In this document: one piece after another, positions 36,185 through 45,596 of the stretch
Layout of the letters: every line of letters starts with the position of its first letter
Numbering within the stretch: the stretch's first letter is position 1
Source: Bacteroidota bacterium
GTDB lineage: Bacteria; Bacteroidota; Bacteroidia; Bacteroidales; NBLH01
Reading direction: 5' to 3'
NCBI GenBank assembly: GCA_025361565.1
Contig: JANYKN010000110.1
Location: 1 to 55,008, forward strand
Length of the DNA stretch: 55,008 bases
The notes under the pieces: generated by a model
Told to the model about the DNA's origin: nothing
Seen by the model: only the letters and a program-made list of their open reading frames with translations
The model's database searches: none
Program-made: the position numbers and the translations under genes

Positions 36185-38797
36185 TCACTTTACCAAAACA
36201 ATTTTTCCTGTAGCTTCAATTTTTCCACTAACTAAATTTTTTGATGATTTTATGGAAGGCTGGCAGCCTCCAACATAAATCTCAAATAATCCGGGCTCAA
36301 TAATCCTTTCAAAATCATTATTTAGAAGAGACATTTGATGAGGAGAAACAGTAAAACTGACCTTTTTTGATTCACCAACATTAAGATGAATACGACGGAA
36401 TCCAACTAATGAATGTAAAGTTACATTTACAGAGGATTCCAAATCTTTTAAATAAATTTGAACTACTTCGTCCCCATCAAATTTTCCTGTATTTTTTACG
36501 TTTACTGAACCTTCAAAAGATTTTCCTGTTTCTATTGTTTTTGGTATAACCAGATTGCTGTATTCAAAAGTGGTAAAGCTTAAACCATAACCAAATGCAT
36601 AAAGTGGTTCACCTTCGAAATATCTATAAGTACGTCCCTTCATTCTGTAATCATCAAAAGGAGGTAAATCTTTTTCCGATTTGTAAAAAGTAACAGGTAA
36701 TCGGCCAGCGGGATTATAATCTCCAAAAAGAATATCTGCAATTGCAGTGCCAGCAGCCTGACCAGGATACCAAGCCTCAAGAATTGCTGGAATATTATCA
36801 TTTTCCCAATTGATGGCAAGTGCGCTGCCATTGAGTAATACCAAAACTATCGGTTTTCCTGTTGCTTTAAGCTTTTTTAAAAATTCAGTCTGAACTTTTG
36901 GTAAACCAATTAAAGTACGATCACCTCCGTTAAACCCTTCAATTTTAACAGGCATTTCTTCGCCTTCTAAAGATGGAGTTATTCCGGCAAACATGATAAC
37001 AACATCCGAAGTTTTAGCTTGTTCAAGAGCCTTTACTTCTGAAGTTTTTCCGGTAGCAATCCAACCCAATGAAATTTCACCATTCCATTCTTTATTGTAA
37101 AACTCGAGTTTAATATTATATTTCTTAGCCTTTTCAAATTTAATTTTAGCATAATTTGGAACACCCGACTTTTTAGTCCATTGATCAACTATGATTTTGC
37201 TATCGATATAAAGTCGGTAATCATCATCGCCATTAACCACAAATGTATATTCTCCAGATTCCTGTGCTGTCAGTTCTGAAGTCCATCGTGCAGAGCAATT
37301 CTTGTTTTTAACTCCTGGTGCTATTTCGCCACCCTCTGTCTTAAATCCAATTAACTCTTCATATCGTGTAAGGATTGGATTTCCTGTAAGGTTGATATTG
37401 TCAAAATATTCTGCTTTAAAGCCTTTTTTTCCATCAATTTGTAGAAATTCAGCCGAAATATTATCAACCACCAAATTATCAACCCATCCACAACCCTGTT
37501 CAAATATGACTTCGGTGGCCGAACCCAGTTTTTCTTTGATTCCATTGAGCGGTGTTGAATAATTTGAAGGTATTCCATTGTAATTACCTAATAACATAAA
37601 CTTGTTATTGGCGTTAGGTCCACAAACAAGGATCTTTCTAAGATTTTTATTTAATGGAAGCAAATTGTTCTCATTTTTTAGAAGTACAATTGATTTGCGT
37701 GCAATTTCAAGAGCTTTGGCTTTATGGGAATCGCAATCAACTACCGAATAAGGAATTTGAGAATAAGCTACATCCTTATCTGGATCAAACATACCTAATT
37801 TGAAACGTGCAATCATCAAGCGTTTAAAAGCAGTATCAATTTCAGCTTCAGCAACCAAACCATTTTTAACAGCTCCAAGCAAATTGACATAACTATTACC
37901 ACATTCCAGATCAGTACCGGATTTAATGGCAAGGGCTACTCCTTCTTCTTTATTATCGGTAATTTTATGAAAATCCCAAATATCATTAATTGCCCAACAA
38001 TCTGAAACTACATAGCCTTTAAAACCCCATTCTTTGCGGAGTAGCTCATTTAATAATTTATTGCTTCCGCAGCAAGCTTCACCTTTAAACCTGTTATATG
38101 CACACATAACGGAATAAGCGCCGCCTTCTTTAACCAAAGCTTCAAATGCGGGAGTGTAGGTTTCCCTAAAATCACGTTCATCAATAATGGCATTAAAGCT
38201 ATGTCGGGTAGATTCCGGGCCACTGTGAACGGCAAAGTGTTTGGCTGTGGCAATTACCTTGAAGTATTTGGGATCATTTCCTTGTAAGCCTTTTACAAAA
38301 GCAACTCCATTGCGGGCTGTTAAATATGGATCTTCGCCATACGTTTCCATTCCTCTGCCCCATCTGGGATCACGAAAAATATTGATGTTTGGTGACCAGA
38401 AAGTTAACCCTTGATAAATGTCCCTTTCGCCTTTCCTTGCAAATTCATGATGTTTGGCACGGGCTTCTGTTGAGATTATATCTGCCATTTGAAACATAGC
38501 ACTGTCATCGAACATAGCTGCCAGACCTATTGGTTGTGGAAAAACTGTGGCCAGACCAGCACGCGCAACTCCATGCAAACATTCGTTCCACCAATTGTAC
38601 TTTTGAATGCCCAAACTATCAATAGCAGGGGCATCATACATGAGTTGAGAAATTTTTTGTTCAAGAGTTAACCTTTTCATCAGATCATTGGCACGCACTT
38701 CGAAAGATTGAGTGGTTTGCCGATAGATCGGTTGGTTATTTTTAGGACTGCAGCCCGATAAGAAAATCAATAATAAGATACTAACAAATATTTTCAT
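36185..38797 (-). CDS. Glycoside hydrolase family 3 lipoprotein with PA14 domain
   Basis: This 870-residue enzyme of the beta-glucosidase/beta-xylosidase class has a lipoprotein signal (LIFLSGCSP), so it is likely on the cell surface or in the periplasm. The GH3 core has NIFRDPRWGRGMETYGEDP, KHFAVHSGPE and the nucleophile Asp266 in GYVVSDCWAI. A PA14 domain is inserted in the second GH3 domain (about residues 450-580; GFKAEYFDN, GDDDYRLYID). A fibronectin-III-like domain ends the protein. The substrate is not given by sequence, though a plant or microbial beta-linked glycan is likely. It is close to other secreted hydrolases. Confidence 0.93.
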   Translation of the reverse strand: MKIFVSILLLIFLSGCSPKNNQPIYRQTTQSFEVRANDLMKRLTLEQKISQLMYDAPAIDSLGIQKYNWWNECLHGVARAGLATVFPQPIGLAAMFDDSAMFQMADIISTEARAKHHEFARKGERDIYQGLTFWSPNINIFRDPRWGRGMETYGEDPYLTARNGVAFVKGLQGNDPKYFKVIATAKHFAVHSGPESTRHSFNAIIDERDFRETYTPAFEALVKEGGAYSVMCAYNRFKGEACCGSNKLLNELLRKEWGFKGYVVSDCWAINDIWDFHKITDNKEEGVALAIKSGTDLECGNSYVNLLGAVKNGLVAEAEIDTAFKRLMIARFKLGMFDPDKDVAYSQIPYSVVDCDSHKAKALEIARKSIVLLKNENNLLPLNKNLRKILVCGPNANNKFMLLGNYNGIPSNYSTPLNGIKEKLGSATEVIFEQGCGWVDNLVVDNISAEFLQIDGKKGFKAEYFDNINLTGNPILTRYEELIGFKTEGGEIAPGVKNKNCSARWTSELTAQESGEYTFVVNGDDDYRLYIDSKIIVDQWTKKSGVPNYAKIKFEKAKKYNIKLEFYNKEWNGEISLGWIATGKTSEVKALEQAKTSDVVIMFAGITPSLEGEEMPVKIEGFNGGDRTLIGLPKVQTEFLKKLKATGKPIVLVLLNGSALAINWENDNIPAILEAWYPGQAAGTAIADILFGDYNPAGRLPVTFYKSEKDLPPFDDYRMKGRTYRYFEGEPLYAFGYGLSFTTFEYSNLVIPKTIETGKSFEGSVNVKNTGKFDGDEVVQIYLKDLESSVNVTLHSLVGFRRIHLNVGESKKVSFTVSPHQMSLLNNDFERIIEPGLFEIYVGGCQPSIKSSKNLVSGKIEATGKIVLVK

Positions 38798-38840
38798 GGT
38801 CTTTAATTTGAATTAGGATTTAACTAAACATTTTTTCATG

Positions 38841-38854
38841 CACTTAAGCATTCA
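38841..38854. repeat. CACTTAAGCATTCA repeat copy
   Basis: This 14-base word is shared, with one difference, with 3472-3485 and with 43444-43457; the 43444 copy differs from it at two positions. It lies right at the 3' end of the next minus-strand gene, as at 3472. The adjoining CAATCAATCATTTCC also resembles the sequence after the 3472 copy. Confidence 0.5.
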
Positions 38855-38859
38855 ATCAA

Positions 38860-39705
38860 TCATTTCCCCTTTAAAACAATTTCAACATAAACGGGCAAAT
38901 GATCCGAAGGATAAAGGCAGTTTTTTGAATCACTCAAAACTGCATATCTTAAAACCTGGATGTTACTTTTACTTGTAAAAATATAATCTATCCGTTCTGT
39001 AATTGGTTTGTTGAATTCAAAATTATTGAAGGTTCCTTTATTTCCAAATACCAATCCGCTACTTGCAATTTTTGAATCATTCATTTTACTGGAAATATAT
39101 TGGACCGGAATGCTTTCTGGTACCTGGTTAAAGTCACCCAATAAAATCACAGGATATTTATCGACATTCAATTGATTAATTTTTTCAATAATCAATTTAG
39201 CACTATTTTCCCTTGCCAATTCAGAAATATGATCAAAATGGGCATTAAAAACCCACAAATATTTTTTGGTTTTTAGATTCTTAAACAACGCATAAGTGCA
39301 AATTCTATTCAATTGGGCTCCCCAACCCATTGAAACCGTATCGGGCGTTGGTGACAACCAAAAGCTGGATTGCCTGATTAATTTAAATTTTTTGGTATTG
39401 AAAAATATGGCACAAAATTCTCCTTTTTCTTTACCATCATCGCGGCCAACGCCTACAAATTGATGATCGAACATTACAGAATCAATATATTTTAATTGAT
39501 GGATCAATCCTTCCTGGGTTCCAAAAATATCTGGATTATAGAATTTCAATTGTGAGGATAAAAATTCTTTGCGCTGCGACCAACTAGTCTCTGTTCCTTT
39601 AAAATCGTCGTAACGGATGTTGTAGGTAAGCAATTTAATTTCTTGACTAAAACTAATGCTTTGAAAGCAAAATAAAATTAAAACGAATACGTATATGGTT
39701 TTCAT
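38860..39705 (-). CDS. Secreted endonuclease/exonuclease/phosphatase-family protein
   Basis: This 281-residue exported phosphodiesterase-type enzyme has a signal peptide (cut near SISFSQE), then LLTYNIRYDD with the Asn. GTQEGLIHQ supplies the metal Glu, LLGDFNQVPES supplies Asp and Asn, and the end is SDHLPVYVEI with Asp and His. These are the hallmarks of the EEP fold, which covers DNases, sphingomyelinases and inositol phosphatases. The exact substrate is unresolved. It lies 62 bases upstream of the GH3 gene, in the same direction, so the two may be cotranscribed. Confidence 0.9.
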   Translation of the reverse strand: MKTIYVFVLILFCFQSISFSQEIKLLTYNIRYDDFKGTETSWSQRKEFLSSQLKFYNPDIFGTQEGLIHQLKYIDSVMFDHQFVGVGRDDGKEKGEFCAIFFNTKKFKLIRQSSFWLSPTPDTVSMGWGAQLNRICTYALFKNLKTKKYLWVFNAHFDHISELARENSAKLIIEKINQLNVDKYPVILLGDFNQVPESIPVQYISSKMNDSKIASSGLVFGNKGTFNNFEFNKPITERIDYIFTSKSNIQVLRYAVLSDSKNCLYPSDHLPVYVEIVLKGK

Positions 39706-39802
39706 AACAATTAAGTTTAATTTAGATCATAAATTTAGTATTTATTTTAGGGATTAATGGAAAATTTAACCTTGTAATTTATACTAAAGTTTTGCATTAA
39801 AC

Positions 39803-39835
39803 TTGAAAAAGACTGTTTATTTCGTAGTACATTTG
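39803..39835 (+). promoter_or_regulatory. Promoter of the TPR membrane protein gene
   Basis: TTG at 39803-39805, a 22-base spacer and TACATTTG at 39828-39835 make a good Bacteroidota-type promoter, about 75 bases before the ATG at 39910. Confidence 0.55.
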
Positions 39836-39909
39836 TCGCGAAAAGCAAATTGTCTAAATCCTTTTTAGTAATTCTTGATTGATACACTTTTACACTTAAA
39901 ATAAAAGAA

Positions 39910-40962
39910 ATGTCATTTTTTCAAAAAACAATGCTTTTTGTACTTTTTGTAACAATTATTCTGGTTATAACGGCTGAGAATAATTTGATTATTGCTCAAT
40001 TAAGTTCCGAACAACAAGAACAAATTAACCAATATAAGATAAAAATAAAAGATTGTAAAAGCAGCAACCAATTAAAAATGGCTGCCAGTTATTCAAATAA
40101 GTGTGCATCAATTTATCTAATGGCTGGAGATTATCAGGATGCCATTAATAGCTATGTGGAATCTGCACAAATAAATGATCAAATTGGTAATGATTTGGAT
40201 AATAAAAAGATTTACAACAATATAGCAATGATATATTCCGAAATGGATCAGCTTAAAAATACGCTGAAGTATTTTGAAAAAAGCCTGCTCATTAGCCGGA
40301 GATACAACAACAAAAAAGAAATTGCAGTAAGTTTAATGGACATTTCCACGATCTTAATTTCAGACAAAGAATATGATAAAGCAATTAAAAATCTTAATGA
40401 AGCATTGGATTTATCGCAGGATATTAATGATTTGAATAATTTGAGATCATGCTACAACTTAATGTCACAAGCATATAAAGCAGCAGGTGATGTCAAAAAA
40501 TCGGATGAATATTACAAATATTATCTGGCTTATGACAAAAAGATAAGAGAAGGGGACAATACACCTGAAAATTTTGAAAATAATTTCCTTTCAGCAGAAT
40601 CGGAGAATTTGCACGAAGTTAAAACAGAAAAAAAAACAGATGATATTTCATTGAACCTTAATAAAGAAATACATAAAACTTCTATAGATTCAATAAACCA
40701 TGCGATAGAGATATCGAAAGCAGAAGAAGAACATCAACTCGAGATTTTAAATGCAGATAATAAACTAAATGAGACCAAGATAAAGGGCTTACAAAAAATA
40801 AATGAAGCAAATAAAATTTTTATTGTTACTACAATAATTGGAATTTTTATCATTATAATACTGATTTTAACCGGTATTTATTTACTTCAAAAAAAACAAA
40901 AGCAAATCAGGCAACTTGAAGAAAAACTTGCTCAAATTGAAAAGTCAAAAAGTTTAAATTAA
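39910..40962 (+). CDS. TPR protein with C-terminal membrane helix
   Basis: This 350-residue protein has an N-terminal signal-like helix (residues 5-28) and at least four TPR repeats between about residues 55 and 220 (for example IYNNIAMIYSEMDQLKNT). A coiled-coil stretch follows, then one transmembrane helix near residues 303-325, and a short charged cytoplasmic tail (QKQIRQLEEKLAQIE). This is the sensor layout of TPR-type histidine kinases and regulators in Bacteroidota, but no kinase or DNA-binding domain is present. It may be a truncated sensor or an assembly scaffold. Its stop overlaps that of the convergent fucosidase gene. Confidence 0.78.
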   Translation: MSFFQKTMLFVLFVTIILVITAENNLIIAQLSSEQQEQINQYKIKIKDCKSSNQLKMAASYSNKCASIYLMAGDYQDAINSYVESAQINDQIGNDLDNKKIYNNIAMIYSEMDQLKNTLKYFEKSLLISRRYNNKKEIAVSLMDISTILISDKEYDKAIKNLNEALDLSQDINDLNNLRSCYNLMSQAYKAAGDVKKSDEYYKYYLAYDKKIREGDNTPENFENNFLSAESENLHEVKTEKKTDDISLNLNKEIHKTSIDSINHAIEISKAEEEHQLEILNADNKLNETKIKGLQKINEANKIFIVTTIIGIFIIIILILTGIYLLQKKQKQIRQLEEKLAQIEKSKSLN

Positions 40963-42407
40963 TAAACTTCAATATTAGAAATGACCGGACAAGCCCTGGA
41001 ATCAAGAAAATTGATCCGTATCTTTTGAGTTTTAACAGGATTTATTTTGATAATTCGTTTGTATCCGATTGTTGTTCCATTCGCAACCGTTTTCCATTTG
41101 TTATTTTCCATTATTTCGATTGAAAATGATTTAATGCGCTGACCCAGTTTAATATATTCCTGAATTACAATATATTTAACAGTAGATTGCTTTTTGAAAT
41201 TCATTTCAATGTTTGCATTTGTCATATTATCATCGGTTGCCCAATAGGTTTCTTTGTTTCCATCAACCAGGTTTTTTGGAGAAAAATCATTGGAATTGCC
41301 ACGATAGTATGATGCAGAAACGTTTGCTTTTTTTGCAAGATTTTGAGCAAAGGCTTCATCAAGTAGCTTTTTGAATCCCAAAAGAGATTTTACATCATTT
41401 TCGTGTATCAATCCTCTACGGTCAGGAGGAATATTGAGTAAAAGATTGGAACCACGGCCAACCGATTTCAAATATATCTCGAAAAGTTCTGATGCAGATT
41501 TTACTTTATCATCTTCACTTTGATGATAAAACCAACCGGGACGAATGGAAACATCAACTTCGGCAGGAATCCATTTATTACCAGTTTCTTCGCCTGTATT
41601 CAACAGTTTTTCAATCCCGCTTTTTCCAGCATACAAAGTATCAATGTTAATGGAACACCAATTTGTTTCGCCAGCAATACCTGATTCATTTCCACACCAA
41701 CGGATATCAGGGCCTACATCGCTAAAAAAAACAACCTCTGGCTCCATTTTTCTTACCATTTCAATGGTTACAGGCCATTGATAATACGTTGAACCATCAA
41801 TTTTGCGATTTTCACGTTTTCCACCATAGAAACCATCTCCACCATTTGCTCCATCGAGCCACATTTCGAAAACAGGCCCATAATTTGTAAAAAGTTCAGT
41901 TAACTGATTTCGATAATAATCTATATATCCAGGAGAGCCATAGTCAGCATGGTTTCTGTCCCAAGGCGATAAATATACACCAAACTTTAAACCATATTTA
42001 TGGCAAGCCTCCCCAACATCTTTAACTACATCTCCATGTCCATTTTTAAAGGGACTGTTTTTTACAGAATGCTCGGTAAATTTACTTGGCCATAAACAAA
42101 AACCATCGTGGTGTTTACATGTTAAAATCAAGGCTTTTAGACCAACTTCTTTCATTATTTTAACCCATTGTTCAGCATTATAAGCTGTTGGATTAAATAC
42201 CTGGGGATTTTCATCACCATAACCCCATTCTTTATCGGTAAAGGTATTGGTTGTAAAATGAACAAATGCATTTGTTTCAAGCTCATGCCATGCTAATTGT
42301 CTTTTGGTTGGTATTGCCCCAAAAGGCAATGGAGGTGTTTTCTGTGCTGATGAATTGAAAATAAATATTGAAAATAAAAGGGAAAATAAAAGGCGATTTT
42401 TTTTCAT
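40959..42407 (-). CDS. Secreted alpha-L-fucosidase, GH29, with F5/8-type (CBM32-like) domain
   Basis: This enzyme of about 482 residues has a signal peptide ending FNSSAQKTP when read from the ATG at 42407. An upstream in-frame ATG at 42458 would only add residues that overlap the next gene. GH29 signatures are LILTCKHHDGFCLWPS and the nucleophile region FEMWLDGANGG, with Asp185. A C-terminal beta-sandwich (about residues 370-480) with DGNKETYWATDD looks like a galactose-binding F5/8 type C domain. It should release L-fucose from glycans outside the cytoplasm. It follows the nitroreductase gene by 19 bases. Confidence 0.92.
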   Translation of the reverse strand: MKKNRLLFSLLFSIFIFNSSAQKTPPLPFGAIPTKRQLAWHELETNAFVHFTTNTFTDKEWGYGDENPQVFNPTAYNAEQWVKIMKEVGLKALILTCKHHDGFCLWPSKFTEHSVKNSPFKNGHGDVVKDVGEACHKYGLKFGVYLSPWDRNHADYGSPGYIDYYRNQLTELFTNYGPVFEMWLDGANGGDGFYGGKRENRKIDGSTYYQWPVTIEMVRKMEPEVVFFSDVGPDIRWCGNESGIAGETNWCSINIDTLYAGKSGIEKLLNTGEETGNKWIPAEVDVSIRPGWFYHQSEDDKVKSASELFEIYLKSVGRGSNLLLNIPPDRRGLIHENDVKSLLGFKKLLDEAFAQNLAKKANVSASYYRGNSNDFSPKNLVDGNKETYWATDDNMTNANIEMNFKKQSTVKYIVIQEYIKLGQRIKSFSIEIMENNKWKTVANGTTIGYKRIIKINPVKTQKIRINFLDSRACPVISNIEVY

Positions 42408-42426
42408 TATTCTTGGATTAATAAAG

Positions 42427-43275
42427 TTAAAGAATCCTCCAGCTAGCAATATATTCAATTTCTACAGCGTGATCAATTTCCGGCTTGCACACTTCCCATT
42501 TTCCATTCAAGCCAAGTTCTTTACAACTGAGGTCAAAATGAGACATGGCAATGCCCATATCAATGCGTTGTAAGTCAACTGCACCATACATTCCGTAACC
42601 AGGGTTTCTTTTAAGGTAAAAATGAAAATCATCTTTCATCCACAAAATCCGCCAAGGTTGTTTATTGGAAGCCGATGGAGCCAATCTTAGCATTTCGAGA
42701 GGTATTTCATAATCGGGAAGTTCTTCTTTTGTTATTGGATTTAAAAAATTGTCTTTGAAAAACAATTTGTTCCATTCCAACCTGTTGTCAGACTTTGCAG
42801 CCCAACGGATAATATTTTCCCGAATAGTTTTTGAATTTGCGATATACCCTACCGGAGTAATGGCAGGAATTAATGTATCTAAATCTGAATCAAGAATATC
42901 GGAAATGATACTTCGGCTGAATGTTCCGCCAAGCCAACAGGTTCCCAGGTTTAATTCTGTAAGGTGAAGAATAATTTTCTCTAACAGAAATCCAAAGTCC
43001 TCAAAACAATAGGGTTTATTTTTTACTTCGCCAGCAATAAAATATAATGCTCCGGAAATAAAACCATACGTACCAATTTTTACTTTTTGATTTTCATTGG
43101 CAAAATCTTTTTTAATCAGGCTAAATTTTACTTGATTACCGAATGGCCCAGTGTTGTGGTCTAGTAATAATTGTTGAATTTTATCAATTAATTCATTCGA
43201 TAACTCCTTTTTAGCGTATGTTCGTTTTGATTTTCGTTCTCTGATTAGAGTTTCTACTGGGTTTATAAATTGCAT
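42427..43275 (-). CDS. Putative nitroreductase with duplicated FMN-type halves
   Basis: This 282-residue protein of the long nitroreductase type (TM-nitroreductase family) carries two related halves in one chain. The first half starts ETLIRERKSKRTYAKKEL, and has NTGPFGNQVKF, then TELNLGTCWLGG. The second has RLAPSASNKQPWRIL and ends in a hydrophobic beta strand. FMN is the expected cofactor. The substrate is unknown. It heads the small operon with the fucosidase, and a TACCTTTG promoter element lies about 70 bases upstream. The link to fucose is positional only. Confidence 0.82.
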   Translation of the reverse strand: MQFINPVETLIRERKSKRTYAKKELSNELIDKIQQLLLDHNTGPFGNQVKFSLIKKDFANENQKVKIGTYGFISGALYFIAGEVKNKPYCFEDFGFLLEKIILHLTELNLGTCWLGGTFSRSIISDILDSDLDTLIPAITPVGYIANSKTIRENIIRWAAKSDNRLEWNKLFFKDNFLNPITKEELPDYEIPLEMLRLAPSASNKQPWRILWMKDDFHFYLKRNPGYGMYGAVDLQRIDMGIAMSHFDLSCKELGLNGKWEVCKPEIDHAVEIEYIASWRIL

Positions 43276-43346
43276 ATTTTTTTATTTGATAATTATACGA
43301 TTTGTCTATCAGAATATTTAATATTTAGCTGCATTTCTGATTGGTT

Positions 43347-43354
43347 CAAAGGTA
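43347..43354 (-). promoter_or_regulatory. -7 element of the nitroreductase/fucosidase operon
   Basis: The minus strand reads TACCTTTG, an exact match to the -7 consensus, 71 bases before the ATG at 43275. A TTG lies only 16 bases upstream (43373-43371), slightly short for the usual spacing. Confidence 0.5.
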
Positions 43355-43443
43355 TATAAATATTTTATTTCAATGGAAAGAGTTATTGGTATACTATAAA
43401 AAGAACCTATAATTTCAAATTAATAAGTATTCACACCTCCGTG

Positions 43444-43457
43444 CATTTAGGCATTCA
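43444..43457. repeat. CATTTAGGCATTCA repeat copy
   Basis: This is the third locus of the GCATTCA word. It differs at one base from 3472-3485 and at two from 38841-38854. Here it lies in front of the aat gene rather than at a gene end. Confidence 0.45.
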
Positions 43458-43488
43458 CGTATTGTTAAATTTTTCACACCTTTGTGTT

Positions 43489-44154
43489 ATGGAATATTCT
43501 GTACAATTTCCTGATCCGAACCAGGTAGATGCAGATGGTTTGGTTGCCGTTGGTGGCGAGTTAAGTCCCGAATATCTAGTATCCGCATATGCAAGTGGAA
43601 TATTTCCTTGGTTCGGTGAAGGGGATCCTATTTTATGGTGGTCGCCAAGTCCAAGATTGGTGCTGCTTACCGATGAATTTAAAGTTTCGAAAAGTTTAAA
43701 AAAGACCATCCAAAACAAAGTATTTGAGATTAAAATTGATTATAACTTTAAATCGGTGATAAAAAATTGTTCCAAATCACCACGACCAGGACAAGATGGA
43801 ACTTGGATAACCAAGGAAATGATTGATGCGTATATACAATTACACAAATTAGGGATTGCGCATTCTTTTGAAACTTATTTTGAAAACAAATTGGTTGGCG
43901 GTTTGTATGGTGTTTCACTTGGTAAAGCTTTTTTTGGAGAATCGATGTTTTTTAAAAAAGCAGATGCCAGTAAAGTTGCATTCTATTTTTTGGTTGAATG
44001 GTGCAAAATAAATGAATTTCATTTTATTGATGCCCAGCAACCGACTGAACATTTAATGAGCCTTGGAGCTAAAAAAATGGAAAGAAGTGAATTTCTGAAC
44101 CGTTTGGAAGCAGCACTTGATTTTGAGACTTTGAAGGGAAAATGGGGGTTCTAA
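43489..44154 (+). CDS. aat: Leucyl/phenylalanyl-tRNA--protein transferase
   Basis: Aat adds Leu or Phe from tRNA to proteins with N-terminal Lys or Arg, marking them for ClpS/ClpAP-type breakdown. It has 221 residues from the ATG at 43489; an upstream ATG at 43441 would add a non-conserved stretch through the repeat. Signatures: FPDPNQVDADGLVAVGGEL, ASGIFPWF, LWWSPSPR, TWITKEM, AHSFETY and GESMFFKKADASK. Length is normal. It is a single gene with a possible TTTG element very close to the start. Confidence 0.96.
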   Translation: MEYSVQFPDPNQVDADGLVAVGGELSPEYLVSAYASGIFPWFGEGDPILWWSPSPRLVLLTDEFKVSKSLKKTIQNKVFEIKIDYNFKSVIKNCSKSPRPGQDGTWITKEMIDAYIQLHKLGIAHSFETYFENKLVGGLYGVSLGKAFFGESMFFKKADASKVAFYFLVEWCKINEFHFIDAQQPTEHLMSLGAKKMERSEFLNRLEAALDFETLKGKWGF

Positions 44155-44291
44155 TCTGGCTACGAATATCTATAATTCCAAATTTGGAGATTTGAATTGG
44201 TGAATGATTTGATTGCTAAAGGGTCTTAAATAATATGTTGTTTGAATTGTGTATTACCGGTAAAAGTATTTGAAAATATTTATCTTCTTCT

Positions 44292-45176
44292 TTATTCTGT
44301 CAACATTGAGATACTGGCCAAATCTGCTTTTCCGTTTTTCAGGAAAGCATAGCTTATCTTATCTGCTTGACAGTCAATAAACCGAATCCGTTTCAAACTT
44401 TTGTTTTTAAAAAACGTGTTGATAAGCGTTGCATTCTGGAATATCACCTTTTTAAAGGTGCAGTTTTCAAAAGAACAGTCCTCCACTATACCTGAAAAAA
44501 CTATATCCGCAATGTATGTATCAATAAAAGAGGTTCGGTTATACACAGCACCATCAATTATATTTTTTTCAAAGCCACCTGACTTAATCACTACTCCGGT
44601 AAAATCGGCACCGGCGAAATTGCAGCCACAAATATAGCTTCCTGTAAATTCAGTTTCTTTCAGTGAACAGTTCTTAAATAAATTGTTGGCTAAATTTGAG
44701 TTTTGAATGTGGCTATTGCTGAAATTAGAACCTGAAAAGTCACAGCTATCAACATTATTGCTTTTGAGAAGAAGTTCCGACATATTTGAACCGATAAACA
44801 AACAACGCTGCATATTGGAAGAACTGAATTTTTCATGCAGGTTTTTCAAGCCTGAAAAGTCCGCATCCACCCAATTTCCGCGCGACATATCCCAGTTAGC
44901 CTTTTTAGTTTGCTTCATGGATGGCAATTCAGACCATTGTTTTTTCGGAAACTCATTGGATGTCATTTCAGAAGCCACCGATTGGAAACTTTCTGAAAAA
45001 AAGTTAAGGTCAACACCCAGAATTTCCGCCAGACGGTTAAAAGTAATGAGATCCGGCATTGATTCTCCGCGCTCCCACTTTCCGACAGCCTGAGAACTGA
45101 TGAATAGACGCTCAGCAAGCTGAGCCTGAGAAATATTTAATTTCTTTCGTGTTTCGGCAATTTTATTACCAATCAT
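44292..45176 (-). CDS. XRE-type helix-turn-helix fused to pentapeptide repeats
   Basis: From the ATG at 45176 this is a 294-residue protein. Residues 1-60 form a Cro/C1-type DNA-binding domain (ISQAQLAERLFISSQAVGKWERG). After a linker, residues 95-285 form pentapeptide repeats of the A(D/N)LxX kind: CDFSGSNFSNSHIQNSNL, GCNFAGADFTG, CSFENCTF. That should fold as a right-handed beta-helix, which in Qnr proteins mimics DNA. So the chain may combine operator binding with a protein-binding or gyrase-protecting rod. It has a strong promoter of its own. Target and role are unknown. Confidence 0.88.
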   Translation of the reverse strand: MIGNKIAETRKKLNISQAQLAERLFISSQAVGKWERGESMPDLITFNRLAEILGVDLNFFSESFQSVASEMTSNEFPKKQWSELPSMKQTKKANWDMSRGNWVDADFSGLKNLHEKFSSSNMQRCLFIGSNMSELLLKSNNVDSCDFSGSNFSNSHIQNSNLANNLFKNCSLKETEFTGSYICGCNFAGADFTGVVIKSGGFEKNIIDGAVYNRTSFIDTYIADIVFSGIVEDCSFENCTFKKVIFQNATLINTFFKNKSLKRIRFIDCQADKISYAFLKNGKADLASISMLTE

Positions 45177-45231
45177 TTTAGTATTTAACATAAGTATATT
45201 TTTTTGTTCTATTTTTGTTTTGTCGACACTG

Positions 45232-45262
45232 CAAAGATATCCTGATTCATTCCCGGAATCAA
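45232..45262 (-). promoter_or_regulatory. Promoter of the XRE/pentapeptide gene
   Basis: The minus strand has TTG at 45262-45260, a 20-base spacer and TATCTTTG at 45239-45232, an excellent match. The leader would be about 45 bases. Upstream, GTTGT (45304-45308) and ACAAC (45315-45319) form a small palindrome that could be an operator. The rest of 45177-45596 shows no gene. Confidence 0.6.
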
Positions 45263-45596
45263 TAAAAATACAGATATTTATAGTTGTAATTATGTTACTT
45301 ATGGTTGTTATTTGACAACTATCAGTAGTATTTGTTTTGGATCAATAAAATAAAGAAACTGAACTTTGTCAAATAAATTAAGTGTATTTCAGATGTGATA
45401 CCAGCAAAAATAGGATGATGCTTTTGTTTTGTGCATTGCCAAATAACGTGAGTTTGTGCAAAAATATCATTTTCATATAAAATCGCACTTAATTAAATAG
45501 GAGTTATAAATTATCTAAATTGAGTCATACTTCTGACAAAGGTTATCCAACAGCTGAATAGAAAGATCCAAATTGAAGTGACAAAGGCATCGCAAA

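Noticed and set aside
43481-43484. TTTG just before the aat ATG as a promoter element
   Set aside because: It would place the transcript start at or after the start codon, and the upstream TTG is only 12 bases away. It was not listed as a promoter.
45304-45319. GTTGT/ACAAC palindrome as a firm operator
   Set aside because: The arms are only five bases long and the site is 65 bases upstream of the -7 element. It is mentioned in the promoter entry but not called on its own.
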